The notes beneath the pieces are model-generated. The model searched no databases and had not been told where the DNA came from. It saw only the letters and a list, made by a program, of their open reading frames with translations. DNA of 64,000 nucleotides from Arabidopsis thaliana (lineage: Eukaryota > Streptophyta > Magnoliopsida > Brassicales > Brassicaceae). The stretch covers positions 13,447,151-13,511,150 of the forward strand of contig NC_003071.7 of NCBI RefSeq assembly GCF_000001735.4. Reading direction: 5' to 3'. The position numbers were made by a program, and so were the translations under genes. Below are positions 14,201 through 26,630 of the stretch, in pieces; the first letter of the stretch is position 1, and each line of letters opens with the position of its first letter.

Positions 14201-15031
14201 AATAGCTTAAAGTGGACAATTGTCTAGTTAAAACACTCGCCTTGCATTGCAGCCCTATGAAACTTGTAGGATCCACACCATCATAACTCAACCTGCCACA
14301 TCAAAACTCCATCATAAGGAGTCTGCCCACTAACAATAAAAGGTCTTCAAAGTCTGAACTAAGAAAATCATCAGTGCAAAACAACAGCGCAACAGTTTCA
14401 AAGTCCATGAATTTCAACAGTTAAAGAGATGATAGGTAGACCCTAACCTGACCCATTTCTTAGCTGAACGAGAAGCCAGAGTCGCCTTGTCCTGATTCTT
14501 GCTAGAAGACCCCTTCCTTCGGGATGACCCATTTTGCTTATTCCCACTAAACGCATTGTTTTCCTTACACCTTCTTAAACCAATCGACTCCATACCCGAT
14601 TTCACCAACTCACAATTACCAATCTTCCTTCTCTTCTTCTCCTCAAAACAATCAATTTCATCAAGCTCCACACTTTCAGTCTTCACAGCCACCGCCTGAT
14701 CTAGTAAACACTCCCGTAGCGGCCTCTTACGGCGACGATAGTAGACGCGAACAATCTCAGGACGCTGAATCCGCAACTTATAATCATCCGAACGACAACA
14801 ATCGTCACTAGCACTAACACCGCTACCTTCAATCTCGAATTGCTCAATCATCGGAAGCTTCTGGGCCTTAACCTTCTTAGACATCAGACTGTGAGAACCA
14901 ACGGCATTAACACAGCACAATGCCGATGAAGGAATAGAGTAGATACTCTCAATAGAATCGTAGCGAATCGGAGCTTCCACTAGATCGTGGACATCAATTT
15001 CGATCTGGGTTTCGTTAGAAAAACACGCCAT
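8298..15031 (-). CDS. ATX1: Histone H3K4 methyltransferase ATX1 (Trithorax homolog 1)
   Basis: I resolved 24 exons that sum to 3189 nt, giving 1062 aa: 15031-14448, 14292-14241, 14139-14065, 13961-13742, 13590-13464, 13356-13252, 13097-12898, 12777-12685, 12570-12473, 12380-12222, 11425-11282, 11199-11152, 11030-10913, 10838-10773, 10661-10600, 10500-10444, 10350-10282, 10166-9983, 9680-9435, 9236-9175, 9095-9018, 8795-8700, 8620-8517, 8439-8298. Domains in order: basic N-terminus starting [13 protein letters not shown] ([17 protein letters not shown], with the following FFGTHDFAR); FYRN/FYRC (DAST) region; PHD finger ([15 protein letters not shown]); extended PHD ([21 protein letters not shown]); SET domain ([27 protein letters not shown]); post-SET (CSCGFPGC). 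The cofactor- and zinc-binding residues are intact. The family deposits H3K4me3, and ATX1 supports floral homeotic and stress gene expression. Introns 2 and 6 use GC donors. It corresponds to At2g31650. Confidence 0.97.
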
Positions 15032-17368
15032 GGAGATTATTCGGAGGGAGAAAGCACAGGGCTTCGTAAAGGAGACACCTTTGCTCACTCTCTCTATCCT
15101 TCTTTCACTAAACCCCCAAAAAAATTGCTAGGGAATTTCGTGGATTGGAGAAATTAGGGTTTAGGAAGAAGAATCAGAGAAAAAGGGAAAAAAACAGATC
15201 CTTTGGAGGGAGAAGCTAAAAGGCTTTTTTACGTTTCCCGCCGGGTTTATTAAGATGATGACAAGTCTTTCAGATCTATTGCTCTGTCTCCTTATATATC
15301 TCCGCATACATACATTCATATATAGTGTGTGTGTGTATGTATATAAAAATTAATATCTGGTTAATAAAAACATATAAAACTAAAAATAAAATAAATAAAA
15401 ATTCCACTTGTAGAAAAAAAAAATCCCGGTTGTCATGTATTTTATTTTCAACAAGAGTCTTTTTTTTTTGGGCAAAATTCAACAAGAGTCTCTGATTCTT
15501 TTATATAGTTTTGTTTTCAGATAATTGTTGTTTACCAGTTTTTGTGTAATCTTCACTACATGGAATTTGTTTTGTTTTTTTTCAGTTCATACGTATATTT
15601 TTGGGTTTTTAGTCTGTTAAGTATAGTGTATAAGACATATTTTTCTGGTTAATCCAAATTAAATTCCATTGGAACAAAAAGACAAGATTGACTAGAATTT
15701 GAATGAAGGTAGAAATCAACCGAATTGCTCATAAATTCAATTATTGAATGGGGTTCTTCAAGTAATACTACCTATTTTCTCAAATGAGCTAGAGAATTTT
15801 CTTGTGAGGAAATTCCAACGATTTGCTCCCTTGGTATTACTTGTTTTGGATTGTTCTGAAGTTTTCTAGAATAATATAATATTTCAACCTAAAAAGCTTA
15901 GTTTGTGGATAAATAATCAAACATATGTTAAAGATTTTTGTGATAGATACAAGATTTTTTCTATGAATCGGACAAGTGGAACTCTAATCCAGTTTTTAAG
16001 GTGTGATAAGTTGAAGTAAAGATATGAGGTTAAAAGAAACATTTCAACTCACTTCCCTTATCTTCATTCTTAAATGAACGGCTATTCATAGCAATTACTT
16101 GATTTGGATTCATAAACCGAATATCTGTCTAGTAGGAGTAGTCTTTACTTAACTTAACTAAAGAACAATATACGGTTGACTGTAGTATATTAGTATGCTT
16201 TTGACACATGGAAAATACCGCTGCTAACTTGATCGCATCCAGTGACTTTTGCAGTGTGTCATATATGTTAATAAGGATGTAATCATCATGGTTAACAGTA
16301 GTTGCATTTTCTTATGCGGTAGCATACAATGCTCACTAGTGCTCTAAATTGATCCACATAGGGATGCTATACACGCTAGAGACATATATATTTAAAAGTA
16401 AGTAAGGTTAAAATACTTGCTTTCATGAGCTTCAAGATAGGTGATGTGTGTACCTCCAAAGTTCTTCCCATCAACTAGGCATTAGAATATGTCGTTTCCT
16501 AGATACTTGGGGCAGATTGGCGGCTTATCAGCTTTTCGGATGAAATTTTGATACTTGGACAAACTGGCAGCTGATGGATGGAACTTATTGTCAAAGTATC
16601 CATATAGCGTTTGTTGGTTGGCTTTCTCTAGATACCCACAAAATTTACACAACACATATGGCCTATGGTCACAAAATTCTTTGATGTCATCTAACATTGG
16701 GATTCATCATCGCTTACATGATTTACGTCCATATATACTTGGACATAAATATTATGGAATGAACAATTTTAAATTTTCATCAAAATACCAACCACACTCA
16801 CTTAGGATTATGACCAGAACAAATAAAATAATACATACTTGATTAAAAGGAGAAAAACATTTTTTTATGTCTTTGTTAGTTTTTATTTTAAACTATATAT
16901 TCATCAAAAAAAAAGAGGGAAAATCACATTTTCAGACACATACATGTCCAAAAATATTTGTTTTCCCCTCAAATTCACCTGAACTTAATTAGTAAGAGAA
17001 TCAGTGACGTCATTTAGTAAGAGAAGACCCGGTTCGGAATAAACCGGCTAAAGAAGACCCGGGTCAATCAGAATCAAAATTGGGTGGTTTTGGTTAGTTA
17101 AACAACCCTAGGGATTTAAATACTGTAAATCGTCCAGCTCTATTTGTCCCTCTCCTCCACTCTCGCCAACTATCAATCAAATCTTCTTCTCCTTCTTCTC
17201 CGCCATTCTTGTCCCTCTTAAACCCTATCATGCTCTTCTGAGATTCTCCCCTCCTCTAATTCAGCTCTCTCTCTTGGTTGGGAATTTCAAATCGAATATC
17301 AACCACTGCCTCTGATCGTCATCAAGGTTTACTCTGTTTAGTGTCCGGATTCTCAAACTCCACGGAGA
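15032..17368. other. ATX1 5' UTR/promoter, AT-rich spacer, SAD2 promoter and 5' UTR
   Basis: 15032-15300 is the purine-rich 5' leader and promoter of ATX1. 15300-16980 is AT-rich with short microsatellites (TATA/GTGT near 15318-15345). A 71-codon minus-strand open frame at 16482-16697, with several Cys and aromatic residues, is unassigned and could be a gene fragment. 17000-17368 is the SAD2 promoter and 5' UTR: it includes a CT-rich leader near 17150-17280, typical of Arabidopsis housekeeping genes. Confidence 0.45.
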
Positions 17369-20300
17369 ATGGATCTGCATAGCCTCGCTTTGATCCTCCG
17401 AACCGCCGCTCTTAGCCCTATTCCCGATGAGCGTAAAGTTTCTGAGCAGCAACTCAATCAGGTTTCTCAGTTTCCACTTCAATTTCTCTTTCGATGTATT
17501 TACACGGTTGCTTGGTCGCGAGTTTGATTGTTCTTATTCTGCTAGTAGTATCTTAAAGTTTGAGCTGAGTTCATGTATAGAGTTTCCTTATAAGTTCACT
17601 TTCTGGTTTTACTGAAGATAGTTCAAAGATTCCCACTCTTTTTGAACAAATCGTTATTTGCTTTAATTCACTGTAGCCAGATTTCAGTGGTGTTTACTAT
17701 TTCTAATGATCAATTAAAGTTATGCAGTTTCTGATGCCTGAGTTTCTCGTTATTCTTTTGTCTTGCAGTTGGAGCACACGCCCCAGCATTTGGTGAGGTT
17801 ATTGCAGATAGCCGTGGATGGAAATTGTGACATGGCAGTGCGTCAAATTGCTAGTATTCAGTTCAAAAATTTAATTGCTAAGAACTGGTCACCTGAGGAT
17901 TGTGGTAATAATTTTGTATTCTAATTATCTTGTCTCGGCTTAGCGTTTGGAAGATCTTTAGATTAATTTGCATATTTGATGGTGCAGGTCCTGCAGTAAG
18001 GCAGCAGCAGATATTTGAGAGTGACAAAGAATTGGTGAGGGACAATATTCTCGTCTATGTCACCCAAGTTCCAACCTTACTCAGGTAAATTTGCCAGATA
18101 GCTTTTGGAATTATCATTCAAGTCATTTGGTTTGCTGAACTCTGTCTGACGTGGTCTGATTTTAAGCGATTTTATGAAAATATTTGTAACCTGTATGGCT
18201 AATCATGCCTACAAATTGCTCATCATCTTGTCTGATAGATTGTCTTCAAGCTGATAGTCCTCTTCTTTTATATATACATCTTTGAATGTGTCTCTACATT
18301 ATCCTTAGGTTCTAGATATTAAAAAACGGCAGATAGAAGATGATTTTTTTTTAAGTTAGTATTTTTTTCTCATTACCTTGGTCCCAATAGCATCTTCTAT
18401 AAGCCTCAACAACAACCATAATTTTTTTTTCCCCTAATTTTCTTATCCAGATCACAACTTGGAGAGTCTCTCAAGACAATTATTTATGCTGACTACCCAG
18501 AACAATGGCCACGTCTTCTGGATTGGGTGAAGTACAACTTGCAAAATCAACAAATTTATGGGGCTTTGTTTGTGTTGCGGATACTCTCTAGAAAATATGA
18601 GTAAGTTCACCACTTTCTGTTCCGTATCCCTATGTCTGTGTGTATGATTTAAAGGTTTGTTAGTGAAATTTTTGATATGCGTTATTGAGACATCTTCAAG
18701 ATTATCTTTGGTGGCAATAGCGCAATTTCGAGTCTTGCATGTATCACACTGAGTAGTGACTAATAAAATTAGGTGGTAACCGATAATATTAAGAGAAGGG
18801 AAAGAAGTGTTAGGCAGGAGAAATGAGAGTGTTTAAAACGTATTGTTAGAACACAATGGTTTTCGTGTCTCTGTCAATTCATGATGTCCTGTCAAGTATG
18901 TGACGACTTCCAGCTAGAAATGCAAGTTGCTCTTTATATGATGACACCTAAGTAGTATATCCCGTTGATGATGTTTCATGATTTTATTTTCTAGGTTCAA
19001 GTCAGATGAGGAGAGGACACCGGTTTCCCGCATTGTGGAGGAGACATTTCCTCAACTTTTGACTATTTTTAATGGGCTTATCCAGATACCAAATCCGTCT
19101 CTGGAGATAGCAGAACTTATGAAGTTGATATGCAAAATATTTTGGTCATCCATATATGTAAGTTGCTAGAGAGATCAGTTACATATGCCTCTGCGGAATT
19201 TCACATTTTATCTTTCTTAACATAATATGCATATCCTTAAAACACAATTCAAACCAGTTAAGCTGTTTAATGTCTTTTTTACTGTTCTCTGTGGGCAGCT
19301 GGAGCTTCCAAGGCAATTATTTGATCTAAACGTCTTTAATGCCTGGATGGTTCTGTTCTTGAGTGTTTCGGAACGTCCTGTTCCAGTTGAAGGTCAGCCT
19401 ATGGATCCGGAACTTAGAAAATCTTGGGGCTGGTGGAAGGTCAAGAAGTGGACAGTGCACATTTTAAACAGGCTCTATAGTCGGTATGTCTTTGACATTA
19501 ATATTTTTTTAACAAGAAAGTACGCTTGAAAGGTTTATAGAATATTCTTTAACAGGTTTGGAGATCCAAAACTTCAAAGTCCAGAAAACAAACCTTTCGC
19601 CCAAATGTTTCAAAAGAATTATGCAGGCAGAATTTTGGAAGGCCACCTAAATTTCTTGAACACAATTCGTGTTGGAGGCTATCTTCCTGACAGAGTTATC
19701 AATCTTCTCCTTCAGTACTTAAGCAACAGGTTTGTGTTACAATCACTTGTAGACATTAGTTTCATGTACATACATGTACACATTCAGTATCCCCACTTGG
19801 CTAACTTAAGTATCATCTTTTCTCTGACATTATAAAATTTTTTTTTGGTCACTGAATTTTAAGTTCTTGGAATTAATTAGAAAACTCTTAGAGGTTTAGA
19901 TGTTTTGTAAAAAAAAATTCGTTGAAACTAATTCGTTGTTTCTGCAGCATTTCGAAGAATAGCATGTACAAGTTGCTTCTGCCTCGGCTGGATGTTCTGC
20001 TTTTTGAGATTGTTTTCCCTCTAATGTGCTTTAATGATAATGATCAAAAGCTTTGGGAGGAAGACCCTCATGAATATGTGAGGAAAGGTTACAGTAAGTA
20101 CTACATAATAATGACTTTCTTAAAAAGTCTTAATTCTTAAAATCATCATTTGTAATGTTATTTGTTGTGCTGTAGATATCATTGAAGACTTGTACAGTCC
20201 GCGAACAGCGTCCATGGATTTTGTAAATGAGTTGGTTCGAAAACGTGGGAAAGAAAACCTTCCGAAGTTTGTTAAGTTTGTCGTTGAGATCTTCTTGAGG

Positions 20301-23300
20301 TATTACATTTGAGCTCTTCTGCTTGGAACTTTTCATATCAGTTGTGTTTTATTGACAACTTGTTTGTCCACTGTTTGTAGTTATGAAAAAGCTACTGTAG
20401 AGGAGAAGCCTTATCGCCAAAAAGATGGTGCGATGCTGGCTGTTGGAGCTCTTTGTGACAAATTGAAGCAAACGGATCCCTATAAATCTCAACTAGAGCT
20501 AATGTTGGTGCAACATATTTTTCCTGATTTCAATAGTCCAGTTGGACATCTTAGAGCAAAGGTATTTTTGGCTTTAATCTGTGTTGTGGATATCTCAGTA
20601 ATCCATTGTTACTAGCTTACCGGAATGAGGATTTTGTTTTGCATTTCCACGAAGTCTGTTGTACTTCAATTTATTCTAGAACGCTTAGCATTGTTGCTTA
20701 GTTGGCTACTGCATTGCTGTCGATAGTTTAGTATAGACTTCCCGTTGTTACCCAGTATTTGATGTCATATTCTTTGTGATCTCCTTTGATCTGTTTGACG
20801 GTTGCATTTTTTTGGATGTAGGCTGCATGGGTAGCTGGGCAATATGCACACATCAATTTCTCAGATCAGAACAACTTTCGTAAAGCATTGCACAGTGTTG
20901 TTTCGGGACTGCGCGATCCTGATCTCCCTGTTCGTGTTGATTCAGTTTTTGCATTGCGTTCATTTGTTGAGGCGTGCAAGGGTATGTGATTTCCGCCTAC
21001 GCATTTTTATATGCGTGAATGTGTTTGCACTTGTTTACCTGTGTGTTGGCTTTTTGATTGTGTGCTGGGTTAATGTTGTGGCTAATTAAAACTTTCTGGT
21101 CAAATGCAGATTTAAATGAGATACGTCCAATCCTCCCTCAGTTACTTGATGGTGGGTTACTCTTCTTTATGAATACTAGATGGTCAGTATTGTTGAAGTA
21201 AACTAACGCTTCAAACTTATTGTGATCCTGCGTCCATCAGAATTTTTCAAACTCATGAATGAGGTAGAGAATGAGGACCTTGTTTTTACTTTGGAGACCA
21301 TCGTAGATAAGTTTGGCGAAGAGATGGCTCCTTTTGCTTTTGGATTATGTCAAAATCTGGTAAGAAAAATTGGTTCTCTGAGTTGATATTTCTTGAATAC
21401 TCAAACTTGGTAATAAATATGTATTTCTGCCTTTGCTTTTGTTCAGGCGGCTGCGTTTTGGAGATGTCTAAACACGTCAGAAGCCAATGACGACTCTGAT
21501 GACATGGGAGCTTTAGCTGCCGTTGGTTGTTTGCGTGCCATAAGTACAATCCTTGAATCTGTTAGCAGTCTCCCGCAGCTGTTTGTTGAGATAGAACCAA
21601 CTATACTTCCAATAATGCAGAAAATGTTGACCACTGATGGCCAAGGTATACTCATATAGTTTTGGGATATAGTTTGTAGACTCCGAGTATAATTAAGTTA
21701 TAGTTGTGTCCAGAGGATGTACATTTGGACTGATTTGGTAGCCAACTAGCCATTTGGGTCCATTACATTAGTATGGTTTTTTTTTTCAGAATTGTATAAT
21801 CCATTTTTTTGTTCTGTCAGCCTTGTGTTGTGTTGTAGCATCACGATCTTAAGTTTATTAATTTCCTTTTCTAGCTATTTCTATTTAATAATTGACACTG
21901 AAGCATCTATATTCTCATCCTATTTGCTATTGGCAGAGGTATTTGAAGAAGTTTTGGAGATTGCATCATACATGACCTTTTATTCACCTAGCATTTCCTT
22001 GGATATATGGAGTCTCTGGCCTTTAATGGTGGAAGCATTGGTTGATTGGGGAATCGATTTCTTTCCAAGTATGGTTTCTCTCACATACCTCTAAATTTTT
22101 CTAGACTTTGGATTTTATAGTTGACTCCATCACGGTAGCACTTCCACGTCATTCATTTTTTTGCATACGTTCACTCACGTTACTCTTTGAAATTTTAGAT
22201 ATTTTGGTTCCAATGGACAACTTTATATCAAGGGGAACGGCTCATTTTCTCACTTGCAAAGAGCCCGACTATCAGCAAAGTCTATATAACGTTCTTTCAA
22301 CTGTGAGTATATCTTCTGATAGTGCTAGTGAGTTAGATGTCTGTGCTTGTTGATTGTTGTAAGGAACTGTAAGGTTATAAAATTCTTGCAAATATCATGT
22401 AGCATAGAATCTTCCTTTATCGTTTAACAAAATTTCGAGTTCATTTTACATGCCTATTGTGGTAAAAAGTTGTTGGAATCTTGTTTATTGTGAAAACACT
22501 AGGAATACTATATGTTACATTCAGTACTACATGCCATTTTTTTGCTAATATATATATAAGCATCTCTTATGTTTTTCCGCACAAGGATAGCTTATATATG
22601 TCTCACGTTTCCACTTCTACAGCTTATGACCGACAGAAACATAGAAGACAGTGAAATTGAGTCTGCTCCAAAGCTTATTGAAGTTGTTTTCCAGAATTGC
22701 AAAGGGCAGGTGGATCAGTGGGTTGAACCATATCTGCGTCTCACTGTTGACCGGTTACAACGGGCTGAGACTTCGTATGTTAAATCTCTTCTTATACAAG
22801 TGGTAAGAACTATGTGGAGGATTTGTTGACCTGCTACTGGTTGATTTCTACTTACCGGTTTATGCTCTTACATTAGAGGAGATATGTATGTCAATGTCAC
22901 TGTATGAATCAAGTGGGTCCTATTGAACTGATTCTGTTGTGTGATGACCACAATGATGGGTTGAAATTTCCAAGTTTTTTTAATAGCAACAGCACCAGCG
23001 TTATATACCATGAAGTTCTCAACATAATATCTTGATTTCTGTTCGCAGGTGGCAAATATGCTTTACTACAATCCAGGTTTGACGCTTGGTGTATTGCATA
23101 ACACAGGACTTGCTTCCAAAGTCTTTGACCTTTGGTTCCAGATGTTGCAGCAAAAGAGAAAAAGTGGCCTGCCAGCAAACTTCAAAAGGTACTGTTGATG
23201 ATTTTTGTTATGTCACATCTTGTTCATGTTAACTTATAAGCGTAATGGTTGGAAATTCTATTGTTCGCTTTGATAGCTGATAAAGGGGTTGTTACTCTCT

Positions 23301-24203
23301 TGGTACCAGGGAACATGATAAAAAGGTTTGCTGCTTGGGTTTGACTTCATTACTTGCTCTCCCTGGGGGTCAATTCCCCGATGAAGCGCTGCAGCGTGTT
23401 TTCAGGGCAACACTTGATCTTCTAGTTGCATATAAGAATCAGCTAGCTGGTATGTCCTGCTCATGAGTCATGATCCATTTTCTCTTCACTTGGCATGGTA
23501 ATCTTTACATTTATTCCCTTTCCAATCTTCCTCGCAGAAGCAGCTAAGGAGACAGAAGTAGATTATGAAGAAGAAATGAATGGACTCCAGAGTAGTGATG
23601 ATGATTATGATGATGATGGGTCTGATGGGGAGATGGATGATACAGAGGAAGGAGATGAAGCACAAAGTGTTAAACTGCAGAAGTTAGCTGCACAGGTTTG
23701 TGAAGTGTTTGTATCGACTTGCTTCTGCGAAGCATGGTTTTTTTTTGCTGGCTTTGACTGTTTTCCAATTCGTTTATCCTTTTCATAGGCAAAGGCCTTC
23801 CACTATGATGATGATGATGACGACGATTCTGATGATGACTTTAGTGATGAGGACGAGTTTCAGTCACCCATCGATGAGGTGGATGCCTTTGTATTCTTTG
23901 TCGATGCAATCAGAGGTACCATTAAATAAAAATCCTATGGTTACCAGTTTTGACCACATAAAATACTATATGGAGCTTCATGTTCTCTGGCGTATCTTGC
24001 TTAGTAATCACGTCCTTGTTTATTATACAGTTATGCAGGCATCAGATGCGCAGAGGTTTCAGAACCTGAACCAGTCACTGGACTTCACTTACCAGGCGAT
24101 TGCAAACGGAATAGCACAGCATGCAGAGCTGAGAAGAGTGGAGATCGAGAAGGAGAAGCAAAAGAAGTTAGCAGCTGCTTCTACTCCTGTTACTGCTCTA
24201 TGA
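17369..24203 (+). CDS. SAD2: Importin-beta family nuclear transport receptor SAD2
   Basis: About 22 exons can be followed, from [10 protein letters not shown] (exon 1, 17369-17461) to the C-terminal [12 protein letters not shown] and TGA at 24201. The importin-beta N-terminal (Ran-binding) domain lies in exons 1-3 ([19 protein letters not shown], then [14 protein letters not shown]). A long HEAT-repeat solenoid follows, with motifs such as [18 protein letters not shown] and [18 protein letters not shown] strongly acidic Asp/Glu tract near the C-terminus (23560-23880, including a run of Asp) resembles importin-7/8. The receptor carries cargo through the nuclear pore. SAD2 (also EMA1) is known from ABA/drought sensitivity and miRNA-activity mutants. 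No frame break was seen. It corresponds to At2g31660. Confidence 0.95.
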
Positions 24204-25548
24204 TTTTTAAGCTTTGGATCAAAGTCAGAGTCTGATACACAGATGGTGTCATTTTTGTGAGAGATTCTCGTTCATAAATATTTGGCATAGTCGCTTGCTT
24301 CGAGGTTATACAAATGAAGAAGCAGATTTTGTGAATTTTAGCAGAAGAGATCATCCCTAGAACCTTGTGAAACCGTGTGGTTACGGTTGATGAAGATGGA
24401 GTCTCTTATGGTATGAAGAAAGTGTGTACTATACAATGTGTTGCGTCTCTTCTTTTGGATTGGTTGTATTCGTAAAGAAAGACAGTTTTTGGGGAGGGTG
24501 GGGGATTTTGTGTACTCTTTATCCTATATTATGTGTTTGGTCTTTTGGGATGTGATAGATTTTTTTAGGAAAAGCTATATTGAATTTTTTGTGATCTCAC
24601 AGAGAGATCAGCAAGGTCACTCATCAGGTTGTACGACCATTCTTTCATAAAGTGATAATTATTATTATCAATCTGTCACTACATGTTACTTTCTTTCTTT
24701 AGTTTACTCTGGTAGGTCAATTCTAGGGCTGGACGATAATATATTTTGTTTCTGAAGGACTAAAGACAGAGATGATATAACTTGAGGACGAGAACATTAA
24801 TTCCAGCTTAGAAGAACAAATATCTTCGTTATATTTATAAAATTTTACATTAATCTTGCCGATAAACAAAAACATCATTTTACTGGTCTCACTCAGTTCC
24901 TATAATCCATCGTACAAGTTATTCTCATCCGATTGTGTTTTCCCTCGGCAAAACCTATTTATACCCACCCATTTGTGACAATCAAAGCCATGACAAAAGT
25001 ATTTGGTGTTTCTGTAGAATTTCTTCCTTACCCAAACATAAACTCATTATCCTATTATTTGTGTTACAGGGAACTATCATGTTTCATAGCAGCTAGGAAA
25101 TTTCATTCCAAGATGGAGAGAGTAGCAGGCATTCAAGAGACAAAACCAGTAAGATGTGAAGAACACACTCTAACAGTCAACAACAATCAAGCATGTAATC
25201 GACATTTGAGACTAAAACGATTGCATCGACATTTAAGACAGTAGAGAATAAAAAAGAATAGATCCTACTACTACACCTATATCACGAAGAAGCCAAGATT
25301 CCATAATGTGGGCTTTGTTAGCATCAGTGTGCAATTTTAAGAGTAGCTGATGCAGCTTCACTACAATACCATAAGTCATACTGATTGCTCAAAGTTTCTT
25401 AGTGCTTAAAAATTCTTATTCCAACAGAGTTCCTCACCGAGAGATAAGAAGATAATGAAACAGAAGCATATATCATCACACTCAAGTTTCTTTATTCTCA
25501 AATAACAAACAGGTCCCAAAGCTTTCAAGGGATTGAAATTGAAACTTT
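24204..25548. other. SAD2 3' UTR and intergenic spacer
   Basis: The first 400 bases are T-rich 3' UTR-like sequence. The rest contains scattered short frames, the longest plus-strand one at 24933-25244, with no domain or splice support. The last part is the UP3 3' UTR. Confidence 0.4.
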
Positions 25549-26340
25549 CTACAGACTAGAAGACTGTGAAGAAGACGGCACAACGAACTCAACAACAATG
25601 GTAGAATCCACATAATCACGAACCTTATCCTTTTGCGAATTCACCAACTCTTTCTGAGCATCCACAGCTTCCATTTCACTCAAATCCTTGAAATACGCAA
25701 TCGAAGCAATAGAGAAACCTTTAGCTCTAGCAGGAGAAAAGTTTTCTCCAACAGTAATCTGATCAATCCCTGGAAATTTCTCACTTAGTCCCTTAATCAC
25801 TCCCGTAATCTCCGATTTCGCCTCATCTGCTACATCCTCTTTCAATTTGAGCAATGTGAGTTTAGCAACCGAACCAGGAAGCGGCGCTACGGTTCCGGGG
25901 ATTCGATCAGCGATCCAATCAACAGCCATGATATCATCACAGATCGGTAACACAGATTCCTTAACAACACGAACGTGATCTGGATGTGCAGCGTAGGAGG
26001 CTAGATCTTCTTTAGATTCGTAACGGCTATGGAGTACGTGAGTGAAGGCGGTAGCGGAGGAGATACGGTGGAGAGGAGAGGTGGAGATGTGAAGCACTTG
26101 ATCGAGATATGCAAGAGCGTTGAGGTTGTTGATCATGGAGGTGATTTTGGTGGAGTCAGCGTCGTCTTTGGTTTTGAATAAGACGATGTGTTCTATGATC
26201 TGACTCTGTGGGGTTGAAGAAGACATGACGGAGAAGGAGCGGCGAGGGAGTAATCGGAGATTGATTCTGGAGTGTTTGGTTGTTGAGATAGTGAAAGCTA
26301 GTGGTGACGAAATTAGCGGTCGGATTCTTGCGCATATCAT
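25549..26340 (-). CDS. UP3: Stress-response A/B-barrel (Dabb) protein UP3
   Basis: A single intronless frame of 263 aa. The first 40 or so residues are basic and Ser/Arg-rich (RINLRLLPRRSFSVMSSS), like an organelle presequence; a second Met (residue 39) could start a shorter form lacking it. Two tandem dimeric alpha/beta-barrel domains follow: EHIVLFKTKDDADSTKI... and LTLLKLKEDVADEAKSEI..., each with the HxxxFK/LLKxK-type first strand. The C-terminal tripeptide SSL is a known plant PTS1 variant, and UP3 was named in peroxisome proteomics. Biochemical activity is not established. The N-terminal extension plus the SSL end raises dual targeting. It corresponds to At2g31670. Confidence 0.9.
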   Translation of the reverse strand: MICARIRPLISSPLAFTISTTKHSRINLRLLPRRSFSVMSSSTPQSQIIEHIVLFKTKDDADSTKITSMINNLNALAYLDQVLHISTSPLHRISSATAFTHVLHSRYESKEDLASYAAHPDHVRVVKESVLPICDDIMAVDWIADRIPGTVAPLPGSVAKLTLLKLKEDVADEAKSEITGVIKGLSEKFPGIDQITVGENFSPARAKGFSIASIAYFKDLSEMEAVDAQKELVNSQKDKVRDYVDSTIVVEFVVPSSSQSSSL

Positions 26341-26630
26341 CTTTTAAGATTGTGAGTGGTGGTTGAGAGTGAAGTGACCATTGGAGCCACTTAATAAACG
26401 TTTTTCTCCTTAAGTTTCATCGATAGTGGTTACCTAGTGATGTCATTGAAATTATCGAGATTATGCAATAAATAATTATCGTATAAATTGTTTACTATAC
26501 GATCCACACATAAACACTACAATTTTTGAATCTATATGATCTGCCCTTTTTTCTATGGTTGAAAAAAATTCAAAAGAAAAAAAATCCACAAATGAAGCAA
26601 AAGAAAAATAATTTGGGATCAAAATTCAGG

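Noticed and set aside
16482-16697. Cys-containing minus-strand ORF as a zinc-finger or transposase gene
   Set aside because: Only 71 codons, no recognisable motif spacing, no flanking repeats or splice sites.
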